Part shown: piece after piece, positions 7,678-14,377 of the stretch
Layout: the number at the start of each line of letters is the position of its first letter
How positions within the stretch are numbered: position 1 is the first letter of the stretch
Assembly: GCA_002394235.1 (NCBI GenBank)
Contig: DGTF01000057.1
Span: forward strand, 1-15,118
Length of the DNA: 15,118 nt
Direction: 5' to 3'
From: Eubacterium sp. UBA4343
GTDB lineage: Bacteria; Bacillota; Clostridia; Lachnospirales; Lachnospiraceae
Translations under genes and position numbers: made by a program
Notes under the pieces: model-generated
Databases searched by the model: none
Seen by the model: only the letters and a program-made list of their open reading frames with translations
Told to the model about the DNA's origin: nothing

Positions 7678-9533
7678 CTTGCCGCCTCCTCTCCGAACAG
7701 CTGTCTCCATCCGGTTCCCACGGTGAAATCACGGATTCCGGTCCGGATCGGGTGAAAAATCATCCGAACCCTTCCATCCTCGTAGACGGAATTCACAAAT
7801 TTCATCCAGTTCTCATCGTCTCTGTTGGGATGGCTCTCATTCTCGGCAAAACAATGCCAGCGGGTCTCCTTTCTGGCACCCAGATGCGCAATCAGAACCT
7901 TCGCCACGAGAAGTCTCTCCCGCGTCTCGAAATAATGAGCGAGATCCATGGGACGGTTCACCCGTATCTCCCCGGCTCTCCGCATCAATCCGTCGATCCT
8001 CCGGTCTGCCTCCGCAAGAGATTTCTCTGTAAACGCGTAGCTTTCGCTGATTCCTCCGGCATAGCGGTCCATAACCTCCTGCATATCTGCCTCAAGCTGC
8101 TCCGGAGTATATCCGAATGCCGTCTGTCCGCCGGTGTAGTGCGACTCAATCTCCTCCACGGCGCTGCGGATCCGGGCATCTGTGAGCGTATCCCACGCCG
8201 GATGTATCACCGTGTTGATGCTGTCCCGGCCTTCTGTTATTCCGCCCTCTGTTATACTTTCATTGGTACGGTGAGAATCCTTTCCTACGGTCACCCTCAT
8301 TTCTTCACAGGGCTTCATCTTCGCCCGCAGAGACTTCAGATCCCTGAGTATGGACAGCGCTGCCAGTTTTCCTTCCGCGAGAGCACCGGTCACATATTTC
8401 TGCGGACAGCCGCCCGCCACATCTCCGGCAGCGTAGAGTCCCGGAATCGTTGTCCGTCTTCCGTCGTCGATCCAAAAGCCACTCGCGGTATGCCCTCCGA
8501 CAACATAGGGTTCTGTCCCCTCGATCTCCACGTTCTCTTCATCCGGTCCCTTACCTCTCGCCACCCACTTCAGTGTCTGTGAAGGAGCCATATTCAGATA
8601 CGCCTTCTCCAGATCCTCCGTCTGTGATCTGCTGATTCCCTTAGTCCGGAGATAACAGGGTCCGCGGCCCTCCTTATTCTCCTCTACCGTGCCCCATACC
8701 CTCTGAGAGGTGGTCAGTCCATATTTGTTCTCATACACCTCACCCAGGGCATTGATCTGCTTGGCGCCGACTCCCTGCGCCAGCGTTCCGGTTGGCGCGA
8801 TGGTATCCTTGCAGCGAAGAGCGATAAATCGCATCTCGAAGGTCGTCATTTCCGCACCCGCCCGAATTCCCATCGCATATCCGGCACCGGTATTGAAAGG
8901 ACTGTACCACATCTTATGTCTGGAAAATCCCGGATTGTTCGACCGGTAGATGCCGGACGCTCCTCCCGTTGCAATCAACGTAGCATCCGCGGAGAAGAAA
9001 CAGATCACTTCCTCCTTGACACCGTGTCCGAAGGCCCCGGTAACTCTGCCGCTTTTCTCATCCCGGAGAAGATCTACGATATTAATATTGTTGTACACGG
9101 AAACATTCGGCAGCTTTCTGACCGCGTCTGCCAGAAGCGGCTTGAAGTTTTCCCCGTTGATCTTGATGTTCCGGTTGCCGCGGCTCACGTACTCGCCGTT
9201 CTCATCCTTCAGAATCACCAGCCCGAGCTGCTCCATCTTCGCGGTCACCTCATTGAGATTCTCGCTCATGGTCAGAAGCAGATCCTCCCGCGCAATGCCG
9301 TGCGCATCCTTCAGCGCGTAATCCACATAAAACTGTGGCGTGTGCCCTTTCGTGATATATGCATTCAAGGCGTTGACACCCGCAGCGAGACATCCGCTTC
9401 TCCTGATATTTGCCTTCTCCGCAATCACAACCCGGAGCTCCGGATTCCGATCCGCCAGAGTAAGCGCGGCATAACAGCCCGCGGTACCGCCTCCGATAAT
9501 CAGTACATCTGCATTGATTCTTTCAATCTTCAT
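7674..9533 (-). CDS. aprA: Adenylylsulfate reductase alpha subunit AprA-like flavoprotein
   Basis: FAD enzyme of the fumarate reductase/succinate dehydrogenase flavoprotein superfamily, here assigned to reduction of APS to sulfite. 619 aa, slightly shorter than AprA of sulfate reducers. Seen: the dinucleotide-binding motif GGGTAG (14-19), EKANIRRSGCLAAGVNALN (39-57), ATGGASGIYRSNNPG (188-202), AGAEMTTFEMRFIALRCKD (225-243), which parallels the AprA active-site segment with RF...RxKD, and GLYAAGDVAGG (365-375). The alternatives fumarate reductase and L-aspartate oxidase are disfavoured by the coupled AprB and the cysDN genes. The start has AGGAG six bases upstream. It is first in the operon aprA-aprB-cysD-cysN; the absence of other dissimilatory genes suggests assimilatory use, which is inference. 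Confidence 0.9.
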   Translation of the reverse strand: MKIERINADVLIIGGGTAGCYAALTLADRNPELRVVIAEKANIRRSGCLAAGVNALNAYITKGHTPQFYVDYALKDAHGIAREDLLLTMSENLNEVTAKMEQLGLVILKDENGEYVSRGNRNIKINGENFKPLLADAVRKLPNVSVYNNINIVDLLRDEKSGRVTGAFGHGVKEEVICFFSADATLIATGGASGIYRSNNPGFSRHKMWYSPFNTGAGYAMGIRAGAEMTTFEMRFIALRCKDTIAPTGTLAQGVGAKQINALGEVYENKYGLTTSQRVWGTVEENKEGRGPCYLRTKGISRSQTEDLEKAYLNMAPSQTLKWVARGKGPDEENVEIEGTEPYVVGGHTASGFWIDDGRRTTIPGLYAAGDVAGGCPQKYVTGALAEGKLAALSILRDLKSLRAKMKPCEEMRVTVGKDSHRTNESITEGGITEGRDSINTVIHPAWDTLTDARIRSAVEEIESHYTGGQTAFGYTPEQLEADMQEVMDRYAGGISESYAFTEKSLAEADRRIDGLMRRAGEIRVNRPMDLAHYFETRERLLVAKVLIAHLGARKETRWHCFAENESHPNRDDENWMKFVNSVYEDGRVRMIFHPIRTGIRDFTVGTGWRQLFGEEAAR

Positions 9534-9586
9534 TTGATACTCCTGTGCGTGTGCGCGATTCCATTGTCTGCGATTCTCCTGTTCAT
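9530..9586 (-). CDS. Possible 18-aa leader ORF coupled to aprA
   Basis: An ATG at 9586 opens an 18-codon frame (starting MNRRIADNGIA) whose TGA stop overlaps the aprA start as ATGA. This geometry is typical of translational coupling. It has no clear ribosome site, and the peptide contains no cysteine or methionine run that would suggest attenuation by sulfur amino acids. It may be accidental. Confidence 0.25.
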   Translation of the reverse strand: MNRRIADNGIAHTHRSIK

Positions 9587-9625
9587 ATTTTCAATGATTC
9601 GATGATCTTGCCTTTTCTCTGTATT

Positions 9626-9770
9626 GTCTTCCGGCTGCTGATTTCGACTTTTTTACCTGTTTCGTCTTCCGGCTGCTGATTTCGACTTTTTTACCTGTTT
9701 TGTCTTCCGGCTGCTGATTTCGACTTTTTTACCTGTTTCGTCTTTCTTCTATTGATTTTTTTGCTTTTTC
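9626..9770. repeat. 38-bp tandem repeats in the aprA leader
   Basis: Copies start at 9626, 9664 and 9702. Each has GTCTTCCGGCTGCTGATTTC then GACTTTTTTACCTGTTT, identical apart from the last base or so of the unit (C or T). A decayed fourth copy begins at 9740. The near-identity of three copies suggests recent expansion by slippage or selection. There are no unique spacers, so it is not a CRISPR array. Confidence 0.95.
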
Positions 9771-9780
9771 ATCGTAGAAT
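9752..9780 (+). promoter_or_regulatory. Promoter of the CHR-family transporter
   Basis: TTGATT (9752-9757), a 17-bp spacer, and TAGAAT (9775-9780; five of six to consensus). Transcription would begin about 9787, just before the dyad at 9791-9815, so a repressor bound there could block elongation or initiation. Confidence 0.6.
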
Positions 9781-9790
9781 CATAGCATAG

Positions 9791-9815
9791 ATTTCCTATC
9801 ATGTCTATAGGAATT
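9791..9815. promoter_or_regulatory. Dyad operator candidate in the aprA/transporter control region
   Basis: ATTTCCTAT, seven bases, ATAGGAATT: the core arms TTCCTAT and ATAGGAA are exact inverted repeats centred on 9803. It overlaps the aprA -10 box and lies just downstream of the inferred transporter transcription start, so one bound protein could control both directions. In layout it resembles, from memory, the operators of the Rrf2-family sulfur regulator CymR; that identity is inference. Confidence 0.65.
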
Positions 9816-9832
9816 ATGTGAAATCATGTAAA
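9804..9832 (-). promoter_or_regulatory. Promoter of the aprA-aprB-cysD-cysN operon
   Basis: On the minus strand, TTTACA (9827-9832, five of six to TTGACA), a 17-bp spacer, and TATAGA (9804-9809, four of six). The -10 lies inside the dyad at 9791-9815, the position expected for repression when sulfur is plentiful. Confidence 0.65.
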
Positions 9833-9850
9833 AATTAGTGAGGATTATCG

Positions 9851-11368
9851 ATGGCAGCGATACAAACGAAAGCAAAAACCGGAAAGACCGCGGCGAAAAG
9901 AAACCGGAAGCATTTTCCGGCCCTGATTTCCTCGCTCTTCAAGATCGGTTTTCTCGGCTTCGGCGGCGGATGCGCCCTGATTCCTGTCATGGAGAAGGAA
10001 ATTGTCGAGGACGCAAAGCTGGTAACTCAGAAGGAATACGACAAGGATACTCTCGTGGCGTGCATCACCCCAGGAGCCCTTCCGATCGAAATCGCCACAG
10101 GTCTCGGGCTTTCCGCCTATGGAATCACCGGGATGCTCTCTGCCGCCCTGGCGCTCGCCCTTCCCGGCTCACTTCTGACGGTGCTGATTCTGGCGCTCCT
10201 TTCCGGAGCCGATGGCCTGGTCCTGACAGAGATCCAGTGCTTTTCGATCGGCGTCGGTGCTTTTATCAGCTATCTGCTGCTTTTGTACGCCATCAACACC
10301 CTTCGGGAATCCCGGAATGCAGCCTCCGGCAACACCAGGAAAACCTTCTTTGTAATGCTTGCCGTGTTTTTTCTGGGATGCGGAAAAACCTTCAGCAATC
10401 TTCCCTTTATGAACGGCAGATATCTCTTCGGACTCTCTACCATTCAGATCCTGGGGCTCGCTTTTTTCGTGATCCTCTTCACCGGAGGGAAAAACACGCC
10501 GTGGAAAACAGCAGTTTCTGCTATTCTTGTCGCTCTGTACGCACTCAGTGCCGGCCATGCCCACCTCATTCCGGGAGCTGGCCCCCGCAGAATCCTGGTT
10601 GCTGCTATGTATTTCTGCGCAGCCGCAGGAATGATTCTCAGCATCCGGGATGATCTGCGCGCGCACAGGGCTTTGCTTTCCGGAAGAAAAAATCTTCTGC
10701 ATTTCCTGAAGGAGATCCTCGCCTGGCTCCTGCTTCTGGCTGTCTGCGCGCTGCCCGCTCTCCTTCTGACTGAAAAAGCGCCTCTCTATCTGATCCGCGG
10801 ATTTTTTTCTTCCATCATCTCCTTCGGAGGAGGAGACGCGTATCTCTCGGTCGCCGACGGCCTGTTTGTCAACTCCGGGATGGTCACCTACCGGGAATTC
10901 TATTCCCTCCTCGTGCCTGTAGCAAATGTACTGCCCGGATCGATTCTCAGCAAAATTCTCACCGGCGTGGGATATTATATCGGCTACAATCTGAACGGCT
11001 CACCCGTCCAGGGCATCGCTGTAGCATTCGCCGGGTTCATCTGCAGCGTCGTTGCTTCCGGGCTTGTATTCTGCCTTGTCTATCATGCCTATAACTCGGT
11101 GGAGCACATCACCGTGTTTCAGAAAATCGGCCACTGGATCCGTCCCATCATCGCCGGTCTTCTGCTCAGCGTCATGTGCTCAATGATTCAGACCAGCCTC
11201 AGCATCGCCGCCTCCATCGGCATCGCCGTTCTACCGGTATTTCTCGTAACCTGCGGCATCATTGTTCTGAATCTCTCTCTCATGAAGAAAAAAAGCAACC
11301 CTTTCATGATTGCCGCCTCATCCCTCATCGGACTTGTGGCATCCAATCTACTTCTGATCCTCGCATGA
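9851..11368 (+). CDS. Two-domain CHR (ChrA-like) transporter, candidate sulfate permease
   Basis: 505-aa polytopic membrane protein of the chromate ion transporter superfamily in its long, bidomain form. The first half carries GFLGFGGGCALIPVMEKEIV (33-52) and TPGALPIEIATGLG (73-86); the second half repeats the pattern with IISFGGGDAYLSVADG (322-337) and LPGSILSKILTGVGYYIGY (361-379). About ten or more hydrophobic segments alternate with short loops, and a basic N-terminus (1-22) suggests a cytoplasmic start. The ATG is preceded by GTGAGG. Family members are named for chromate export, but chromate mimics sulfate. Placement divergent to the APS-forming operon, with a shared dyad, argues that this one moves sulfate or a related oxyanion. 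Substrate and direction are inference. Confidence 0.85.
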   Translation: MAAIQTKAKTGKTAAKRNRKHFPALISSLFKIGFLGFGGGCALIPVMEKEIVEDAKLVTQKEYDKDTLVACITPGALPIEIATGLGLSAYGITGMLSAALALALPGSLLTVLILALLSGADGLVLTEIQCFSIGVGAFISYLLLLYAINTLRESRNAASGNTRKTFFVMLAVFFLGCGKTFSNLPFMNGRYLFGLSTIQILGLAFFVILFTGGKNTPWKTAVSAILVALYALSAGHAHLIPGAGPRRILVAAMYFCAAAGMILSIRDDLRAHRALLSGRKNLLHFLKEILAWLLLLAVCALPALLLTEKAPLYLIRGFFSSIISFGGGDAYLSVADGLFVNSGMVTYREFYSLLVPVANVLPGSILSKILTGVGYYIGYNLNGSPVQGIAVAFAGFICSVVASGLVFCLVYHAYNSVEHITVFQKIGHWIRPIIAGLLLSVMCSMIQTSLSIAASIGIAVLPVFLVTCGIIVLNLSLMKKKSNPFMIAASSLIGLVASNLLLILA

Positions 11369-11434
11369 AGCTGTGGCCGGATATGCCTGCTTTCCTCGAA
11401 CACAAGCAATTCTACAGCTCCGCTTTCCACGCAA

Positions 11435-11479
11435 AAATCCACAGATGTTTTCCCAAACGAGAAAAACATCTGTGGATTT
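11435..11479. terminator. Bidirectional hairpin terminator between convergent genes
   Basis: A perfect 17-bp inverted repeat (11435-11451 and 11463-11479; core TCCACAGATG/CATCTGTGGA) with an 11-base loop. Read on the minus strand, the core stem is followed by TTTTT; on the plus strand by TTTCTC. It lies 66 bp after the transporter stop and directly after the stop of the minus-strand gene at 11481, and so can serve both. Confidence 0.85.
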
Positions 11480-11480
11480 C

Positions 11481-12458
11481 TCACATTCTCCAGCTCGATA
11501 TGATCTCAAGCACAATCCCGTTCTGAAGTTTTTCCTCCGCATCCGGCGCCTCTCCGGGTTCAATCCGCCGGATGCCCGCAGTCATCGTATGTTCCGGCGA
11601 ATCAAATTCCGTATACATCTCAATGGGATACAGCGACATCACATTCATCAGGCTGCAGATCTCACCCGCCAGTTCTCTTCCACGGACATAAGCGACCGTT
11701 CCACGGGAGGAGGCAGTGTCGATCCTGCACTCCGGCTTGATGCCGTATAATTCCTGATCCTCCGGGCTCCCGTTACAGTCCCGAAACAGACAGGCACTGA
11801 AGACGACCTTCTCGTCGGTCCCGCACCAGTACTCTGGAATATCCTCCTCGGTCAGCCTCACCGCTCGATATTCAACCGATGCGTCCCGCGACGCCCGATA
11901 TAAATCCCATGCTTTTGCCGGAAGCAGTTGATGAGACCGCAGAAACTCACCAATCGCACCTGCTTTCTCCTCGGAATCCATCAAAGCTACCGGGCAGCAT
12001 CCGAGAATATCCCCGTTGGTGTCATGGAGCGCAGCGTAGAGACGATATACTTCATTCTCCCGCTCGTCATTCTCCCAGGTTTCCTCATTCAAACGCCTAA
12101 GCTTTGCGTTCAGCTTCCGGATCGCACGGGGAATATTGTTGTCCTGAAGAACAGACTCCCGAATGAATTCCCGGTAATCATGCCCTGTTCTTTCAAATCC
12201 CGAAAGCGGACGATAACCGATCACATACTGCCGCACCTCCGAATAGGAATCCTCCGAGATCCAGGCACTGTAAGACCGCGCCAAATCCGCTTCCCGAATG
12301 CTTTCCTCAACGATGATAACATAATCTCCATACATAAAATAGTGATTTTCTACCCTTACTCCGACCTTGTCCAACGAGATCTCTTTCAGACCATCGTAGC
12401 TTCCATGTCTCTTCCCGTATTGACACAGTGCATGCCTGCATCCCCAAAAATCATCCAT
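11481..12458 (-). CDS. Hypothetical protein, unrecognised
   Basis: 325-aa soluble protein rich in Glu, Arg and Tyr, with no signal peptide or membrane segment; I do not recognise the family. It starts MDDFWGCRHALCQYGKR with two early cysteines. There is a highly charged, probably helical stretch around 105-140 (RAIRKLNAKLRRLNEETWEN) and a C-terminal part with TVAYVRGRELAGEICSLMNV and GIVLEIISSWRM. A GAGAGGA site precedes the ATG, a good promoter lies at 12664-12692, and the hairpin follows at once, so it is a monocistronic unit of its own. Repetitive leader DNA (43-bp units) lies between promoter and start. Codon use resembles its neighbours, with no sign of recent transfer. Confidence 0.75.
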   Translation of the reverse strand: MDDFWGCRHALCQYGKRHGSYDGLKEISLDKVGVRVENHYFMYGDYVIIVEESIREADLARSYSAWISEDSYSEVRQYVIGYRPLSGFERTGHDYREFIRESVLQDNNIPRAIRKLNAKLRRLNEETWENDERENEVYRLYAALHDTNGDILGCCPVALMDSEEKAGAIGEFLRSHQLLPAKAWDLYRASRDASVEYRAVRLTEEDIPEYWCGTDEKVVFSACLFRDCNGSPEDQELYGIKPECRIDTASSRGTVAYVRGRELAGEICSLMNVMSLYPIEMYTEFDSPEHTMTAGIRRIEPGEAPDAEEKLQNGIVLEIISSWRM

Positions 12459-12528
12459 CGCCCGTTCCTCTCAGCTTCTTCTTCATCATTCCCCGGAGTG
12501 GAAGCCCCGTAAACTCAACAGTTAGTTA

Positions 12529-12640
12529 CGCCTGTCACCCGGAAGATCCACTCAGCAGACTCTGCAAGCCGCGCGTGTAGCCCGGAAGATCCGCTCAGCA
12601 GGCTGTATATTCGCGCGTCACTTCAGGAAAATACCTGCTG
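12529..12640. repeat. 43-bp tandem repeats in the leader of the gene at 11481-12458
   Basis: Copies begin at 12529 and 12572 with a 43-bp period (shared CGCSTGTMRCCCGGAAGATCC, then CTCAGCAG). A decayed third copy begins at about 12614 (CGCGTCACTTCAGGAA). It lies about 70 bp upstream of the start codon, downstream of the promoter, and therefore in the 5' untranslated region. Confidence 0.8.
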
Positions 12641-12663
12641 TCTCTGATATCGGATCTGATCTT

Positions 12664-12692
12664 ACTATACATTTTTTCTGTCGATTTCTCAA
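12664..12692 (-). promoter_or_regulatory. Promoter of the hypothetical gene at 11481-12458
   Basis: On the minus strand, TTGAGA (12687-12692), a 17-bp spacer, and TATAGT (12664-12669); each hexamer matches five of six consensus bases. It predicts a leader of about 200 nt that includes the 43-bp repeats. Confidence 0.7.
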
Positions 12693-12910
12693 CACCAGGC
12701 CCTCCAACCGCAGTGTATGAATGCGGAAGGAAAATCAAGCAGCCAAAAGCTAGATTGCCCCGAATACTGGAAGGCTCCGCTTTGCGGGTCTCTCAAATCG
12801 AAATTGATGAAGTTTATATTTTCTTTAGACAACCACCACATTTTAATCACAACTTCCACGTATATTTTTACTCAGATAGTTGATTAACCACTCACTATCT
12901 CCCCCTCATT
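12693..12910. other. Non-coding stretch upstream of the hypothetical gene's promoter
   Basis: AT-rich towards its right side. I see no gene, no strong hairpin and no clear second promoter. Together with 12459-12692 it makes up the 452-bp gap between the hypothetical gene and the sigma-factor terminator. Confidence 0.5.
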
Positions 12911-12960
12911 AAAAAAAGAAAAGGAGAATGTCCCACGCGGCATTCTCCTTTTCTTTTTTA
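12911..12960. terminator. Strong hairpin terminator after the sigma-factor gene
   Basis: Arms 12911-12930 and 12941-12960 pair at 19 of 20 positions (core AAAAGGAGAATG/CATTCTCCTTTT) around a 10-base loop. On the minus strand the stem runs into TTTCTTTTTTTAAT, a textbook U-tract; the plus strand also has a T-run, so it may act both ways. It lies 173 bp after the sigma stop codon, with a repeat array between. Confidence 0.9.
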
Positions 12961-12971
12961 TTCTGTGTTTA

Positions 12972-13076
12972 TTCTGCTTTTCCTGTGCTATCTTCTGTTT
13001 TTCCTGTGTTATCTTCTGGTTTTTCTGTGTGATGCTCTGGTTCTTCAGTGCTATGTTCTGGTTTTATTTTCTCACA
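12972..13076. repeat. Five 21-bp tandem repeats between the sigma gene and its terminator
   Basis: Units start at 12972, 12993, 13014, 13035 and 13056, an exact 21-bp period (consensus TTCTGGTTTTTCTGTGTTATC on the plus strand). Because 21 is a multiple of three, the minus strand reads as heptapeptide repeats of the type DSTGKAE / DNTGKTE / HHTEKPE, ending in TAA at 12969-12971 just before the terminator. No standard start codon opens this frame, so I do not call it a gene. Confidence 0.9.
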
Positions 13077-13132
13077 TTTAGCTCTGTCTCGTGACGCAAT
13101 TCTCCGCCTTACTTCTGCTTCAGAAATTCTTC

Positions 13133-13996
13133 TTACGACTCCGCATCCTTCAGCTTCAGCATGGTCTTTGGCGCGCGGAGCTTCCGGATCGCTTTTGCCT
13201 CGATCTGACGCACCCGTTCTCTTGTGACTCCCAGCTGCTTTCCGATTTCATCCAGCGTCTGCACCTCATTTCCATCCAGTCCGAACCTGCGCTTAAGGAC
13301 ATATTGTTCCCGATCGGACAAAGTACCTACGATTTCATCCAGACGATTGTAGATGTCCGACTGCACGACGGCATCCTCCACCGAAAGATGATCATCACCG
13401 GTCACCATATCCCCCAGTTCCGTCTCGCCATCGTCGCCGACCGGATTGTTCAGAGAAGGCATTGTGAAAAAATCCTGCTTCAGAGACAGATAGTACGCCG
13501 CTTTTTCCTCCGGAATTTTCATTTCCTTTGCAACCATTGCCCTGCGCTTGTCCGGATCATCCACGCCTTCCTGAGAGAGCCTGCTGTCGATCGCGGATGC
13601 CTTCGACACTGCCGAGAACACATGCACCGGAATCCGGACCGAAAATCCCGATTCCATGATTCCCCGGACGATCGACTGGCGTATCCAGAAGGTCGCGTAT
13701 GTGCTGAAGGACGCGCCCTTCTCCGGATCGTACTTCTCCGCCGCATGCAGAAGGCCTGTAAGCCCCATGTTCTCAATGTCCTCAAAATCCAGGTCGTTGC
13801 CATAATACTTGTGATACGACCAGGCATATTTATCTACCAGTTTTCTGTTCTTCTCACAGAGCTCCTCCTGGGCAGACACATCACCCTTCTGAATTCTGCG
13901 GCACAGCTCCGTGTTCTCCCGGTTCATCTTCTCCAGGCTCTCCGTCAGCTGCTTCTCTTCCTGTCGATTATCCGTGAAATCCCTGTCCTCTCCCAT
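13133..13996 (-). CDS. Sigma-70 family RNA polymerase sigma factor, region 1 absent
   Basis: 287-aa sigma factor that directs RNA polymerase to promoters. Seen: region 2 at about 45-115 (NRKLVDKYAWSY, LDFEDIENMGLTGLLHAAEK, FSTYATFWIRQSIVRGIM), then RIPVHVF (121-127), a region 3 segment (about 130-200), and region 4 at about 215-285, with LSDREQYVLKRRFGLDG (226-242) and the helix-turn-helix TLDEIGKQLGVTRERVRQIE (247-266). It lacks region 1.1 and the canonical region 1.2 motif, and the N-terminus is a short charged helix. It is therefore shorter than typical RpoD (about 360 aa) and more likely a group 2 or alternative factor. GGGAG lies before the ATG, and an in-frame stop lies upstream. The upstream DNA is repetitive and AT-rich. 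Confidence 0.9.
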   Translation of the reverse strand: MGEDRDFTDNRQEEKQLTESLEKMNRENTELCRRIQKGDVSAQEELCEKNRKLVDKYAWSYHKYYGNDLDFEDIENMGLTGLLHAAEKYDPEKGASFSTYATFWIRQSIVRGIMESGFSVRIPVHVFSAVSKASAIDSRLSQEGVDDPDKRRAMVAKEMKIPEEKAAYYLSLKQDFFTMPSLNNPVGDDGETELGDMVTGDDHLSVEDAVVQSDIYNRLDEIVGTLSDREQYVLKRRFGLDGNEVQTLDEIGKQLGVTRERVRQIEAKAIRKLRAPKTMLKLKDAES

Positions 13997-14055
13997 ATCC
14001 TTTACTCCCTGATTTTATCCCGAAACCCACGCTTAAAAAACATACCTTATCATTA

Positions 14056-14200
14056 CCCTGAGTTTTTATAATAACCCGCTGTTTTATCGTTACCCCGTGC
14101 TTTTATAACCCTGCGTTTTTATTATAACCCGCTGGTTTATCATTGCCCGGTGCTTTTATAGCCCTGCGTTATATTATGTCTCTGTATTTTTATTATAACC
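14056..14200. repeat. 53-bp composite tandem repeats upstream of the sigma gene
   Basis: The block starting CCCGCTG at 14075 recurs at 14128 (53-bp period). Each block consists of sub-repeats of 19, 18 and 16 bp, all of the form CCCnnnG followed by a T/A-rich tail such as TTTTATAA. Partial copies flank it at 14056 and about 14199. On the minus strand the units present TATAAT at 14121-14126 and 14192-14197, -10-like, but I find no matching -35. The array ends about 59 bp before the sigma start codon. Confidence 0.8.
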
Positions 14201-14230
14201 CCAGATACCCCGTGAACGGGAGACGTAAAA

Positions 14231-14260
14231 ATGCAGCAGAGAAATTTTCCTCTGCTGCAT
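14231..14260 (-). terminator. Hairpin terminator after hsp20
   Basis: ATGCAGCAGAG (14231-14241) pairs perfectly with CTCTGCTGCAT (14250-14260) across an 8-base loop. Read on the minus strand the stem is followed by TTTTACG. It lies about 118 bp downstream of the hsp20 stop codon and upstream of the sigma-gene control region. Confidence 0.75.
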
Positions 14261-14377
14261 CTGTTTATTATCCACCGAAACTTGTATACGCTGTGATTCT
14301 GATACCCGCGAACGATCAGCCTCCCGGCTGATCATCCGGTGTAATGACAGAATACACAGCCAGAATTCCATCGGCCG

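Larger units (their letters stand above)
9534..9850. other. Divergent control region between aprA and the CHR transporter
   Basis: 317 bp between two divergent starts. It contains, from the aprA side, a possible leader ORF, a 38-bp tandem array, the transporter promoter, a shared dyad and the aprA promoter. The aprA leader would be about 260 nt and would contain the whole array. I saw no S-box, T-box or other riboswitch signature in it. Confidence 0.75.

Noticed and set aside
7678..7710. Upstream start for aprB at 7710, adding 11 residues
   Set aside because: The start at 7677 has a better ribosome site, an ATGA overlap with aprA, and begins at the ferredoxin fold; the extra residues are not family-like.
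7674..9533. Fumarate reductase or L-aspartate oxidase instead of AprA
   Set aside because: The coupled AprB-like ferredoxin, cysDN context and the RF...RxKD active-site segment fit AprA better.
9626..9770. CRISPR array
   Set aside because: The 38-bp units are directly adjacent, with no unique spacers and no cas genes.
9534..9800. S-box (SAM) or T-box riboswitch upstream of aprA
   Set aside because: No T-box sequence, no SAM-box helices, and no terminator hairpin before the aprA ribosome site; the leader is mostly repeats.
12972..13250. Programmed -1 frameshift adding a tail to the sigma factor
   Set aside because: No X-XXY-YYZ slippery heptamer in the correct frame and no obvious stimulatory structure; kept only as a finding to check.
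13091..14071. 326-codon plus-strand open frame
   Set aside because: Antisense shadow of the sigma-factor gene; its His/Arg/Leu-rich translation has no recognisable domain.
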